Part shown: positions 10,010-18,117 of the stretch, one piece after another
Position numbering within the stretch: the first letter of the stretch is position 1
Layout of the letters: the number at the start of each line of letters is the position of its first letter
From: Actinomycetes bacterium
GTDB lineage: Bacteria > Actinomycetota > Actinomycetes > Mycobacteriales > Micromonosporaceae
DNA length: 25,844 nucleotides
Assembly (NCBI GenBank): GCA_021793335.1
Contig: JAJYSW010000017.1
Coordinates: forward strand, 1-25,844
Direction: 5' to 3'
Position numbers and translations under genes: made by a program
Notes under the pieces: generated by a model
The model's input: the letters and a program-made list of their open reading frames with translations, nothing else
Database searches by the model: none
Told to the model about the DNA's origin: nothing

Positions 10010-12076
10010 CTAGTTGACGGTCATCTCGACGGCAGGACGATCGGCGACGCCGAGCTCCCTGGCCTTGGCGAGCAGGCCGTTCAGCATGTCGCGGTCGCCC
10101 CCGCCCTGAATGAGCTTGAGCAGCGCGGCCGAGACGGTCAGGTTCTTGACGTCCTCGGTGCCCACCGTCTCCAGGACGCTCTTGAGGTCCTCGGAGAACG
10201 ACGAGTTCCCGTTCGCCCACGTGGCGGCGATCGAAGAGGCCACCTCGGAGTGCTCCATGAACCCGTCGACGGCCTTGCCGTAGCCGATCGCGCCGACCAC
10301 CCGGTCGAAGAACTGGGTGTCGCCGCCGACCAGCGAGATGTCGGCCTTCGAGAGCCCGGAGGCGATGATCGACGCCTGCTGTTCGGCGATGGCGCGCCGC
10401 GCCTCGATCTCGGCGCCGCGCAGCTCCTTCTCCATTTCAAGACGCAGGCGGTACTCCTCGTGCGCCTGGGAGGCCGCGGACAGGGCGTCCATCGCGGCGG
10501 CCTTCTCGGTGAGACCCGCCGACTCGGCGACGAGCTTCTCACGCAGCGCATCGGCCTCGGCCGTACCCTTCGCGGCCGTGGCGGTCGCCTCGGCCTTGCC
10601 GATCGCGGCGGCGGCCTCGGCCTCGGCCAGGCCCTTGGCCTCGGCGGCCCTGGCCTCGGCCAGACCGCCCTTCTCGATGGCGTTGGCCTCGGCCTCGCGG
10701 ACCTCGGCCTCGGCCAGGCCCGGCGCGGCGGCGAGGGCCTTCTCGCCCTCGGCCGTGCGGATCTTGGCGCGCGCCTCCATCTCGGCGGCCTGCTGGGCGG
10801 CCTCGGCCTCGGTCAGGCGCTGACGCGCCAGGTGCTTGGACGCCGCTTCGGCGGCCTCGGCGGCCTTGATGTCCTTGACCAGGTTCTCCTGGGCCTCGGC
10901 TTCGGCGAGGATGATGACCTTCTGGCGCTCGCGCTCGGCCTCCTCGGTGGCGCGCAGACGCTTGATGCCCTCTTCTTGCTCCGCGACGGTCTTCTCGACG
11001 GCGATGCGCTCGCGGATGACATCGGCGATGTCGCGCTTCTCGGCTTCGAGCTCCTTGTTCGCTGCGATGCGCGCCAGTTCCTCCTCGCGTTCGCGGGCGA
11101 CGACTTCGAGGATGCGGTCCTTCTCGATCCGCTCGGTCTCGACGGCGATGACGCGCTCGCGGTTCTTCTCGGCGACGGCGATCTCGCGCAGCCGGTTCTC
11201 GTGCTGGATGCCGGTGGCCTCCTCGGTCCGGATGCGCGCGGTCTCGGACTTGAGACGCTCCTCCGACTGGACCTTCTGGACCTCGGCGTTCTCACGGGCG
11301 CGGAGGGTCTCGATCTCGCGCTCCTGGCGGATCTCGGCCTCCTCCTGGCGGCGCTCCAGCTCCAGGACGGCCTCGCGGGCCTCGACGTCCTGGCGCTTGA
11401 TCTCCTTCTCCTCGTGACGGCGGTGCTCGTTCGTCGTGATCGACTCGCGGGCGGTCAGCTCGGTGATCTTGCGGATGCCCTGGGCATCGAGGATGTTCTG
11501 CGGATCGAGCGACGCCATCGGCGTCTGTTCGAGGTAGTCGATGGCGGCGTCCTCAAGGCTGTAGCCGTTGAGATCGGTGCCGATTATGTGGATGATGCGA
11601 TCGCGGAATTCGTCGCGGTTGGTGTACAGATCGGTGAAGTCGAGCTGTTTGCCTACGGTCTTGAGCGCCTCGGAGAATTTGGCGTTGAACAGTTCTTGGA
11701 GCGTGTCCTGGTCCGAAGCGCGCTTGGTGCCGATCGAGTTGGCGACATTGCGGACGTCATTGGCCGTGGCGTTGACGCGAACGAAGAATGTTATCGAAAT
11801 GTCGGCTCGGATGTTGTCCTGGCAGATCAGGCCGTCTTTACCGCTGCGGTTGATCTCGATCGTCTTGACCGAGATGTCCATGTACTCGGCCTTGTGGATG
11901 ATCGGGAGGACCAACGCCGAGGTGAAGGACACCTTGCGAGTGCGCAGCTTGGTGACGACCAGGGCCTGACCCGGGGCGACCTTCCGGTAGAGCCGGATGA
12001 TCATGAGCAGCACGCCCACGAAGATGGCCGCTGCGACCACGAGGCCGACCAGCGTCGTCGAGTTGGCAGTGTCCAT
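10010..12076 (-). CDS. Flotillin (YqiK-type SPFH/band-7 membrane scaffold)
   Basis: A 688-residue protein with AAGGAA 5 nt before its ATG. Residues ~8-28 form one membrane anchor (LVGLVVAAAIFVGVLLMIIR). The SPFH/band-7 domain follows (~30-210: KVAPGQALVVTKLR, ITFFVRVNATANDVRNVA, GYSLEDAAIDYLEQTP). A very long Glu/Ala/Arg heptad region (~215-540) is the flotillin coiled coil that drives oligomerisation. The last ~140 residues are a flotillin-type C-terminal region. E. coli YqiK is about 553 residues, so this is a long version. Flotillins form membrane microdomains that cluster other proteins. A YqiJ-like gene lies 2.8 kb upstream on the same strand and the AAA+ gene follows directly. No YqiK symbol is given because the coiled coil differs in length. 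Confidence 0.93.
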   Translation of the reverse strand: MDTANSTTLVGLVVAAAIFVGVLLMIIRLYRKVAPGQALVVTKLRTRKVSFTSALVLPIIHKAEYMDISVKTIEINRSGKDGLICQDNIRADISITFFVRVNATANDVRNVANSIGTKRASDQDTLQELFNAKFSEALKTVGKQLDFTDLYTNRDEFRDRIIHIIGTDLNGYSLEDAAIDYLEQTPMASLDPQNILDAQGIRKITELTARESITTNEHRRHEEKEIKRQDVEAREAVLELERRQEEAEIRQEREIETLRARENAEVQKVQSEERLKSETARIRTEEATGIQHENRLREIAVAEKNRERVIAVETERIEKDRILEVVAREREEELARIAANKELEAEKRDIADVIRERIAVEKTVAEQEEGIKRLRATEEAERERQKVIILAEAEAQENLVKDIKAAEAAEAASKHLARQRLTEAEAAQQAAEMEARAKIRTAEGEKALAAAPGLAEAEVREAEANAIEKGGLAEARAAEAKGLAEAEAAAAIGKAEATATAAKGTAEADALREKLVAESAGLTEKAAAMDALSAASQAHEEYRLRLEMEKELRGAEIEARRAIAEQQASIIASGLSKADISLVGGDTQFFDRVVGAIGYGKAVDGFMEHSEVASSIAATWANGNSSFSEDLKSVLETVGTEDVKNLTVSAALLKLIQGGGDRDMLNGLLAKARELGVADRPAVEMTVN

Positions 12077-12112
12077 GGCTGTTCCTTATTCGAAGACTTC
12101 AGGGGATGGTAA

Positions 12113-12167
12113 TGGGGTACGGGCGTGATGCCACTGTACTGAGGAACTGCAAATCGTGGGGTACGGG
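12113..12167. promoter_or_regulatory. Paired 11-bp direct repeats upstream of the flotillin gene
   Basis: TGGGGTACGGG occurs at 12113-12123 and 12157-12167. The copies start 44 bp apart, about four helical turns, in the 143-nt gap before the flotillin start. Same-face repeats of this kind suit cooperative binding of a regulator. No convincing -35/-10 pair was found beside them. Confidence 0.4.
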
Positions 12168-12219
12168 TCGGCCGAGAAGTGAGTTCGGCGGAGCCCGCGA
12201 GAGCGCTCGGTGATACGGC

Positions 12220-12747
12220 TCAGCGCATGCCCGCAATGCGATTTCGGTGTCGACGCCGCCGCGCGGACCGGCGCTTCTCCCTTTCTTCTTCTTTACGCCA
12301 TTGCGGCCACCGTTCCCAATTGCGTCGGCGATCGGCCATGATGATGAGCGCGGCAGCCGAGGCGGGAATCCAGGGGATCCACAGCGGGCGCAGCAGCAGC
12401 GCGGCCGGGACCGGCCCGCCTCCGGCCTCCGCGTGGTCGGCCACGGCCGACCACGCCCCGAACAACATGAACACGGCGAACACGACCAGGAACATCGGGA
12501 AGGTCGCACGGGGCCACACCACGGTCTCGCGGCCCCTGCGCGCCAAGCGTCGCTCGGCCGCGGCCTCGTGCTCCTCGCGGTCGCGGTGGAACCGCTCGGC
12601 GTGCTCGGTCCGATCACGCGCCGACGAGACGGGGCCGGAGTCGATCGCCGCCGAGACCACCACGGCGAGGAACAGCGAGGCGAGGAGGATGAGCGCGCAT
12701 CCGCCGACCAGAGCCAGTCCCGCCAGCAAGGCGATACCCGCCGACAT
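12220..12747 (-). CDS. Membrane protein with three predicted helices, unknown family
   Basis: A 175-residue protein beginning MSAGIALLAGLALVGG. Its ATG shares one base with the stop of the 49-residue gene upstream (TGATG), so the two are translationally coupled; an in-frame ATG further upstream would run through that gene and is rejected. I see a hydrophobic N-terminal helix (~3-33), a charged linker rich in Arg, Glu and His (~37-75), a second helix (FPMFLVVFAVFMLFGAW, ~80-100), a third (RPLWIPWIPASAAALIIM, ~115-135), and a strongly basic tail (EEREKRRSARRRRHRNR). The basic tail should stay in the cytoplasm and could contact nucleic acid or acidic lipid. It lies between the secretion-target genes and the flotillin gene. 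No recognised family. Confidence 0.75.
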   Translation of the reverse strand: MSAGIALLAGLALVGGCALILLASLFLAVVVSAAIDSGPVSSARDRTEHAERFHRDREEHEAAAERRLARRGRETVVWPRATFPMFLVVFAVFMLFGAWSAVADHAEAGGGPVPAALLLRPLWIPWIPASAAALIIMADRRRNWERWPQWRKEEEREKRRSARRRRHRNRIAGMR

Positions 12748-12896
12748 CAGCCCGGTCTCCCGCCGGCCCGGCGCTTCTGCCTGCCGCGCCACGCCGACAA
12801 CGCAGCGACCGCGACGATGAGCACCCCTACGGCGCCGGTCAACAACCACGCCGCGAACACGAGCCCCCAGCCGGGGATCGCAAACCACTCCTCCAC
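12747..12896 (-). CDS. 49-residue single-helix membrane peptide
   Basis: A GTG at 12896 with GGAGG 5 nt upstream opens a 49-codon frame (VEEWFAIPGWGLVFAAWLL...) that ends by overlapping the next ATG by one base. Residues ~10-36 form one hydrophobic helix, followed by a basic tail (WRGRQKRRAGGRPG), giving an N-out/C-in prediction. It lies 20 nt after the WXG-type gene and is coupled to the membrane protein downstream. The ribosome site, spacing and coupling argue for a real gene despite its size. Trp residues at both ends of the helix are typical of interfacial anchors. Function unknown; it could be an accessory subunit of the larger membrane protein. Confidence 0.65.
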   Translation of the reverse strand: MEEWFAIPGWGLVFAAWLLTGAVGVLIVAVAALSAWRGRQKRRAGGRPG

Positions 12897-12916
12897 GTCG
12901 TCCTCCGTACGGTCCG

Positions 12917-14032
12917 CTAATCCTCCGGCTCGGTCGAGGCGTCCGACTCCTTGATGCCGGACGCGGTGCCGCGCAGGCCGGTCGCCGGATAGCCGCCGGC
13001 CGTGTCGGCCATGTCCCGCACGAAACTCGATTCTCCCGAGACCGTGTCCTTGCCCCACTGCATCATGTCGTCGTACTGGCCCTTGAACGCATCGAAGGCG
13101 TCCTTCGAGCTCGTCCGCGCATCGCGCATCGGGCCCATGTTGTCCATACCCCAGCCCTTGACGTCCAGGCGGGAACCGGTGCCCCACGCCTTGAGGTCCA
13201 GTCGGCTGGATTTGCCCCACATCTTGATGGCGGCCTCGTCGAGTTTGGCGGCGAACTTGCCGAACGCCGACCCCGCGTCGCCGAACTTGCGGACGAACGT
13301 GGCCGCGCTCTGAAGCAGCTCGGAGAGCTTGGTGCCGATCCGCGCGGCGACCGCGCCCGCGTCGACCACGACGGTGCCGATCGCGGCGACGATCGAACCG
13401 CCGAAGGTGAACCACGAACTGGCGAGCGCCGAGAGCAGGTACATGATGACGCGCGCGGTGAAATCGCAGATCAGCTCCAGCACCAGCGCTTTGACGGTGG
13501 CGACGAGGATGCCGGCGTAGGAGATGCCCTGAGAGGTGCCCTGCGCCGCGGCGGCCGCACCGCCGAGCGCCTGACTGAAGTCGGCGGCGACGGCCCGGTA
13601 GGCATCGGCGGCATCGCCCTCCCAGCTCCCCGTGCTCTCCAGCTCGGTCTGGAACTGGACCGCCGCATCGTTGATCTCCTGAGCGATGTTCGCCCAGGTC
13701 GTCGACAGCGCGCTGATCTCGGCGGGGTCACCGGTGAGGTCTTCGAGCGGTTCCCGCAGCCAGTCGACGTGCTCGATGATGAACCCGACGCCCGCCATGA
13801 TGAACTCTTTGAACGGGTTGGCGACGAAGGCGAGCATGTCGAGCCCTGCCACCAGGCCGTCCATTCCCAGGGCGACGGGGCTGAACTCCTCGCTGCCGAT
13901 GGCGGCCAGGTCACCGCCGACGGCGGTGAGGCTGTCGAGAGCGCGGGCCCCCGCGGTGGCCGAAGGATCGGCGGCCTGCGCGATCAGCGTCGACCCCGGC
14001 GCCGGCGCCGTGAACTGTGCTCCGTCGCTCAT
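12917..14032 (-). CDS. Long WXG100-like type VII secretion-target protein
   Basis: A 371-residue protein whose ATG overlaps the preceding stop by 4 nt (ATGA). Residues ~100-170 form a WXG100-like helical hairpin: STTWANIAQEINDAAVQF, then the turn GSWEGDAADAYR carrying Trp-x-Gly. Just before it is PLEDLTGDP, also seen in the second long WXG protein at 23410-24642. Residues ~175-255 are hydrophobic and Ala-rich, the tail ~270-371 is polar. WXG100-family proteins are usually exported by ESX/type VII systems, often as dimers with a small partner; the EspC-like protein just upstream is the obvious candidate. I see no ESX core genes here, so export by a system elsewhere in the genome is inferred. 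Confidence 0.75.
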   Translation of the reverse strand: MSDGAQFTAPAPGSTLIAQAADPSATAGARALDSLTAVGGDLAAIGSEEFSPVALGMDGLVAGLDMLAFVANPFKEFIMAGVGFIIEHVDWLREPLEDLTGDPAEISALSTTWANIAQEINDAAVQFQTELESTGSWEGDAADAYRAVAADFSQALGGAAAAAQGTSQGISYAGILVATVKALVLELICDFTARVIMYLLSALASSWFTFGGSIVAAIGTVVVDAGAVAARIGTKLSELLQSAATFVRKFGDAGSAFGKFAAKLDEAAIKMWGKSSRLDLKAWGTGSRLDVKGWGMDNMGPMRDARTSSKDAFDAFKGQYDDMMQWGKDTVSGESSFVRDMADTAGGYPATGLRGTASGIKESDASTEPED

Positions 14033-14355
14033 GCCCCCATCTCCTCCGCTATGCGCTCAAGGTCCTTGGCGGCCTCCTGGTCGGCCGCGTAGTAGTCCAT
14101 CGCGGTGCCGGTCAGCGCCCCTTCGATGGCCTCGCCGAACTCCACGGTCTTCTCGATGGCGGCCCCCGCGTCGTCGAGGCACAACCGGAGCACCGGCGGA
14201 ATGACGTGGCCGAGGATGATCCCGTACGCCTCATCGCCGATGCCGACCTGCTCCGCCGCGGCCGCGGCGTTCTCCAATTTGGCGAACACGCTGGAGCGCA
14301 GGTCGCTCGCATGCTCGACGACGTCGTCGGGGTCGACGCCGAATCCAGTCCCCAT
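14029..14355 (-). CDS. EspC-like type VII secretion-target protein
   Basis: A 108-residue, mostly helical protein (FGVDPDDVVEHASDLRSSV, then DYYAADQEAAKDLERIAEEM). The start 'GFGVDPDDVVEHA' and the late Tyr-x-x-x-(D/E)-like segment YAADQE fit the EspC/T7SS-target (DUF2580-type) family. Its ribosome site GAGGAGG overlaps the end of the YbaB gene 3 nt upstream, and it overlaps the WXG-type gene downstream by 4 nt, so the three are translationally coupled. It probably forms a helical pair with the WXG protein. Family assignment is by motif and context. Confidence 0.75.
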   Translation of the reverse strand: MGTGFGVDPDDVVEHASDLRSSVFAKLENAAAAAEQVGIGDEAYGIILGHVIPPVLRLCLDDAGAAIEKTVEFGEAIEGALTGTAMDYYAADQEAAKDLERIAEEMGA

Positions 14356-14358
14356 GGT

Positions 14359-14766
14359 TCAGTCCTCCTCTGGGGCGCGCTGCCGGTTGACGGCCTGGCG
14401 AACGAAACGGGTCGTCTCGGAATCCGAGCCGAACAGCTCCGACATGGCCTCCACGGCCTTCTCCGAAGCCTCGGCGGCCGCCTGCCGGTACGTTCGCAGG
14501 ATCGCGTCCGCGAGCGCCGCACCGGACATATGGCGTACACCTGGCCCGAACTCGATGTCGGCGAGCGCACCGCCGACGTTCACGGTGACGGCGACCTCGG
14601 CCTCCTCGCACTCGACGCGAGCGCTGACTTCGGCCAACTTTTCCTGCATGCCATCGGCATGGCTGCGCATGGTGGCGATGCGCTGTTCGAAATCGCGCAT
14701 ATAGCCTTCGGGGTCGGTCAGGATCGAGGGTCTCCCGGTGGCCTGGTGCTGCCCTTCACGGTCCAT
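14359..14766 (-). CDS. YbaB/EbfC-family nucleoid-associated protein
   Basis: A 135-residue protein starting at ATG 14766 with GAAGGAG 5 nt upstream; longer in-frame starts lack such a site. It has the YbaB layout: an N-terminal helix (MRDFEQRIATMRSHADGMQ), a central beta sheet (AEVAVTVNVGGALADIEFGP), and C-terminal helices (ALADAILRTYRQAAAEASEK). YbaB proteins are small DNA-binding dimers. Actinomycetes carry extra copies beside ESX-type genes; this looks like one, not the recR-linked housekeeping copy. The tail after the domain (DSETTRFVRQAVNRQRAPEED) is extra. A chaperone-like role for the secretion-target pair is also possible. Confidence 0.8.
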   Translation of the reverse strand: MDREGQHQATGRPSILTDPEGYMRDFEQRIATMRSHADGMQEKLAEVSARVECEEAEVAVTVNVGGALADIEFGPGVRHMSGAALADAILRTYRQAAAEASEKAVEAMSELFGSDSETTRFVRQAVNRQRAPEED

Positions 14767-14836
14767 TCGCACTCCTTCGGGGTTGCGACGGGTGGTGCGC
14801 ACAGTGTATCGGCCACGTGCCGGAACACCTTCGCGG

Positions 14837-15505
14837 CTATTGGCCGCCGACGTCGACCTCGGGCGGCATCGCGACCGGTACGACGAGAAAGGTCTTATCG
14901 CTCTCGTCGTAATCGAAGATGACCAGTTTCGAGTGCCGTGCGAACAACTCGTCGTCGATGCCATCGGGCTCGTGCACGGAGCGGCGCACATTGATGATGT
15001 GGATCGTTCCGTCCTCTTCGGCCAGTTCGGCCTGACCGGAATCAGTGGTCACCGTGCCCGTCCTGACCACGCAGACCTTCCCGATCAGATCGCGGTGGGA
15101 CGTGGCCGGAGCGTCGGCGAAGAGCTTCGACAGCGGCCCCGAGAGCAGCTTCGCCCCCAGCATCCCGACGCCGATGCCGGCCACGAGCGTGGCGGAGCCC
15201 GAGACCGCCGCGGGAACGACCATGTCCTCGGCGCTGCGCACCCACGCCGTGCCGAGCACGGTCACCACCCAACCCAGGGTGATCCACAGCGAGAGCACCA
15301 CTGTGAACGGCACCGCACCGAATCCGAACGCGGACCAGAAGCCCCCGCCCGCCTCGGCCTCGGCGTCCGCCTCGGCCCCGAAGCTCACGATGTCGACGTC
15401 CAAGGCGCCCAGGATGACGACGATCCAGTACAGGAAGACCGCGATGACACCGAAGGAAAAAACGACGGCGGGAAAGGATAGGGCTACGTCCAGGAACTCG
15501 GTCAT
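14837..15505 (-). CDS. YqiJ-like OB-fold membrane protein
   Basis: A 222-residue protein starting MTEFLDVALSFPAVVFS, the characteristic opening of the YqiJ/DUF1449 family. Three membrane helices are visible at ~10-33, ~60-84 and ~95-120. A soluble C-terminal domain follows (LIGKVCVVRTGTVTTDSGQ, ~145-220) of the NfeD-like OB-fold type. A short acidic linker (GAEADAEAEAGGG) separates helices 1 and 2. YqiJ/NfeD proteins are the standard partners of flotillins; in E. coli yqiJ is next to yqiK. Here the flotillin is on the same strand but separated by five genes. An in-frame extension reaching 16030 overlaps the divergent FtsK gene and is rejected. Confidence 0.85.
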   Translation of the reverse strand: MTEFLDVALSFPAVVFSFGVIAVFLYWIVVILGALDVDIVSFGAEADAEAEAGGGFWSAFGFGAVPFTVVLSLWITLGWVVTVLGTAWVRSAEDMVVPAAVSGSATLVAGIGVGMLGAKLLSGPLSKLFADAPATSHRDLIGKVCVVRTGTVTTDSGQAELAEEDGTIHIINVRRSVHEPDGIDDELFARHSKLVIFDYDESDKTFLVVPVAMPPEVDVGGQ

Positions 15506-15604
15506 GGGTCTTCGGGTCCTTGTCTTCCGCTCGCGCGGGCGCTGGGGCGAGCGGTGTACGGCGGGCTGGCGGGCGGCACGGTCCCGGTCAACGAGAGTCG
15601 GGTC

Positions 15605-15622
15605 TGCATTCAGATTAATGCA
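15605..15622. promoter_or_regulatory. Inverted repeat in the divergent yqiJ/ftsK intergenic region
   Basis: TGCATT, six bases, AATGCA is a perfect 6-bp inverted repeat in an AT-richer patch of the 209-nt region between the two divergent genes. It lies about 50 bp upstream of a TATCCT -10-like hexamer (15658-15663) for the plus-strand gene and carries a TAATCT hexamer on the minus strand. It may be an operator controlling both directions. Confidence 0.4.
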
Positions 15623-15657
15623 CGCGGCCACCCGGCGGTAGGTTGCTTCAAGGCGAC

Positions 15658-15663
15658 TATCCT
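15658..15663 (+). promoter_or_regulatory. Possible -10 element of the FtsK-type gene
   Basis: TATCCT fits the actinobacterial TANNNT -10 pattern and lies 52 nt before the GTG start. No good -35 is visible. Confidence 0.35.
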
Positions 15664-15714
15664 GTGACCGGGTGAACAGCCCTCCCGGCGGAGGGCGATC
15701 CGAGAGGAGGTCCG

Positions 15715-18117
15715 GTGCCCGGTTTCCGCTCCACACTGGCGAATGCGGCCGCAGGCTGCGACATCGCGGCGGCCCGCCTCGACTCGGCTCGCCGCCGGCT
15801 CGGCGAGGCCGCCTTCCGTACGCCGGTGGACCCGGCACTGCTGGACACCGAACGTCAGATATCCGACGCGGCCGCAGCCTCCGCCGTCCACCTGCGGGAC
15901 GACCCCGAGCTGCTGACCGCCGGACGAGTGATCCTCCACGAAGGACGCCGATTCCCACTCCTGGTGCCCTTCGGCGCGAGCGGGCACCTGGCGACGAGCG
16001 TCGACGCCCGCGTCGACGGCGTCGCATCACTGGTCAGGACCGCGATCTTGCACACACTGGCCCGCCGGGAGCCCGGGAGCGTGCGCGTCGCGGGCATCGA
16101 CACCGCCACACTCGGGGCGACGTTCGCGCCGCTGCGGCCGCTCGCCGACGCAGGCGTCATCGAGGCCGTCGCCACCGACGCGCGAGCGGCGGCCGAGGTC
16201 GTCGCATCGGCCGAGGCCCAGATCGCCGGCAACATCGCCGGCCACCGCGCCGACCGGCTGCTGCTGGCGATCGCCTCGCTCGGCGAAGCGCCGAGAGCGC
16301 TCATCGAGCGCGTCCACGCAGTGGCGCGCTCGGGTCTCGCGCACGGCGTCACCGTCCTCGGCTGCGGACTGCCCGAACTGCCGCAGGCCACGGTGATGCA
16401 CCAGGTCGGCGACCACGTCGAAGTGACCAACCCGCCGGCGGCGCCGATCGCGCGCGGCGAGCGGCTGGCCGCACCGGTCGCCTGGCCCGAGAGCGCGGAC
16501 CCCTCGTACCTGGCGGGCGAGGCCGTGCGCCTGGCCGAGCGGGCCAAGGCCGCGGCGACGCTCGTCTTCGACGACCTCATCCCCGACGTCCCCCTCAACG
16601 AGGACCCCTCGGAGGGCCTGGAGATCCTCATCGGACGCGACGCGGCCGGGGAGGTGCGGATGCGCTTCGACGACGCCACGCCGCACTGGCTCGTCGGCGG
16701 GCGCACCGGCGGCGGCAAAACGGTGTTCCTGCTCGACGTGCTCTACGGGCTGGCCGCACGATACGCCCCCGCCGACGTGGCGCTGTTCCTCTTGGACTTC
16801 AAGGAGGGCGTCTCGTTCACCGAGTTCGTCCCCACCGAACGCGACGGCACGTTCATCCCGCACGCACGCGCCGTCGGCGTCGAATCCGACCGCGAGTACG
16901 GACTGGCGGTGCTGCGGGCGCTGAACGAGGAGATGACGGCCCGCTCGACGGTGATGAAACGCCATGGCGTGGCCTCCTTCGCGGGGCTGCGACGCCATGA
17001 GTCGTATCCGCGGATCGTGTGCGTCGCCGACGAGTTCCAGGTGCTGCTGGCCGGGAACGACAAGGTCGCCGCCGAGGCCGTCTCGCTCCTGGAGAACCTG
17101 GCGCGCAAGGGCCGATCGTACGGCGTGCACCTGGTGCTGGCCTCACAGACGATCTCGGGGATCGAGGCGCTGTGGGCGAAGAAGGACTCGATCTTCGGGC
17201 AGTTCCCGATGCGCGTGGCACTGCCGGGGGCGCGGACGATCCTGGAGCCGAACAACGATGCGGCGTCCCGGATCTCGCTGGGGCAGGTTGTGATCAACAC
17301 CGAGGGCGGGGTCGCCGGGGCCGACCGGGTGGCACGGTTCCCCGACACCGATGCCGAGGTGATGCTCCGGTTGCGCGAGCAGCTGCGGGCCGCGCACGCC
17401 GACGTCGGGGCGCCGCGCGTGTTCTACGGTTACCGCCCCGTCCACGTCGCCGAGACGCTGCCCGGGGAGCACCGGCCCGGACGGGCGCTGCTCGGCCGGG
17501 AGGTATCGCTGCGGCTCGATGTCGCCGGTGTCGATCTCGACGCCCGGCCCGGCCGTCACCTGGCGATCCTCGGCTCCGACCCGGCCGGCGGCGAGGCCTT
17601 GGAGGCCGCGGCCGAGAGCCTGGCCCGGCACGGGGCCGCCGGTCGGGAGGCGTGGACGGTGGACTTCACCGAGAGCCGCGACCTGCGGCACCTGGGCTAC
17701 AGCCTCCCTCCCGGGGACTTCGCGGCCAAGCTCCCCGAAGTCCCCGACGGGACCGTGGTCTTCGCGTGGGGTCTCGAAGCCGCGTCGCTGGATTTGAAAG
17801 GCCAACAGGCCCTGCGGGCGCTCCTGCGCACCGGTCCGGGCCGCGGCGTCCACCTGCTGGCCTGGTGGCGGATCTACCGCCGCTTCGTCGAGGACATCGG
17901 CGGCAGCACCGGGCGCGAGGACGTCGCCTGCTCGCTCGTGCTCAACCTGCCCGGTTCCGAGATCTTCGGGCACTTCGGGCAGCAGTTCCAGCACTGGAGC
18001 CCTCGCCCGGGCCGGGCCCTGCTGATCGACCGCCACGCCGACCCCGGATCGGGCCGCCTCATCGTGCCCTTCTCCCGTCTTCCGCGCGGCGCGGCCGCGG
18101 AAGGGAGTCGGGCGTGA
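15715..18117 (+). CDS. FtsK/SpoIIIE-type ATPase with one intact and two degenerate-looking P-loop domains
   Basis: An 800-residue protein with GTG start and AGGAGG 4 nt upstream. The central domain has Walker A GGRTGGGKT (Lys335) after THPHWLV-like FtsK context (DDATPHWLVGG), then LFLLDFKEGVSF, Walker B RIVCVADEFQ (Asp439-Glu440) and LVLASQTISG, the standard FtsK/HerA motor motifs. Residues ~80-260 (FPLLVPFGASGHLATSV, VRVAGIDTATLG) and ~590-790 (RHLAILGSDPAGGEALEAA, GRGVHLLAWWRIY) follow the same strand order but lack a GKT/S lysine, so they look like worn-out copies. Three tandem ATPase units resemble ESX EccC, but no N-terminal membrane helices are present. Membrane attachment probably comes from the coupled partner downstream. 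The substrate could be DNA or secreted protein. Confidence 0.87.
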   Translation: MPGFRSTLANAAAGCDIAAARLDSARRRLGEAAFRTPVDPALLDTERQISDAAAASAVHLRDDPELLTAGRVILHEGRRFPLLVPFGASGHLATSVDARVDGVASLVRTAILHTLARREPGSVRVAGIDTATLGATFAPLRPLADAGVIEAVATDARAAAEVVASAEAQIAGNIAGHRADRLLLAIASLGEAPRALIERVHAVARSGLAHGVTVLGCGLPELPQATVMHQVGDHVEVTNPPAAPIARGERLAAPVAWPESADPSYLAGEAVRLAERAKAAATLVFDDLIPDVPLNEDPSEGLEILIGRDAAGEVRMRFDDATPHWLVGGRTGGGKTVFLLDVLYGLAARYAPADVALFLLDFKEGVSFTEFVPTERDGTFIPHARAVGVESDREYGLAVLRALNEEMTARSTVMKRHGVASFAGLRRHESYPRIVCVADEFQVLLAGNDKVAAEAVSLLENLARKGRSYGVHLVLASQTISGIEALWAKKDSIFGQFPMRVALPGARTILEPNNDAASRISLGQVVINTEGGVAGADRVARFPDTDAEVMLRLREQLRAAHADVGAPRVFYGYRPVHVAETLPGEHRPGRALLGREVSLRLDVAGVDLDARPGRHLAILGSDPAGGEALEAAAESLARHGAAGREAWTVDFTESRDLRHLGYSLPPGDFAAKLPEVPDGTVVFAWGLEAASLDLKGQQALRALLRTGPGRGVHLLAWWRIYRRFVEDIGGSTGREDVACSLVLNLPGSEIFGHFGQQFQHWSPRPGRALLIDRHADPGSGRLIVPFSRLPRGAAAEGSRA

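Noticed and set aside
10007..12112. A 701-codon open frame antisense to the flotillin gene
   Set aside because: Its Leu/Gly/Asp-rich product mirrors the flotillin coiled-coil codons.
12748..13415. Long minus-strand frame overlapping the WXG-type gene
   Set aside because: Only its last 49 codons look like protein (the small membrane peptide); the rest is an Arg/Gly/His-rich shadow of the WXG gene.
15506..16030. N-terminal extension of the YqiJ-like protein
   Set aside because: The added 175 residues are Arg/Gly-rich, overlap the divergent gene, and come before a family-typical start.
15672..17000. A 442-codon frame overlapping the FtsK-type gene in another plus frame
   Set aside because: Its Arg/Gly-rich product has no motif, while the overlapping frame has full FtsK signatures and a better ribosome site.
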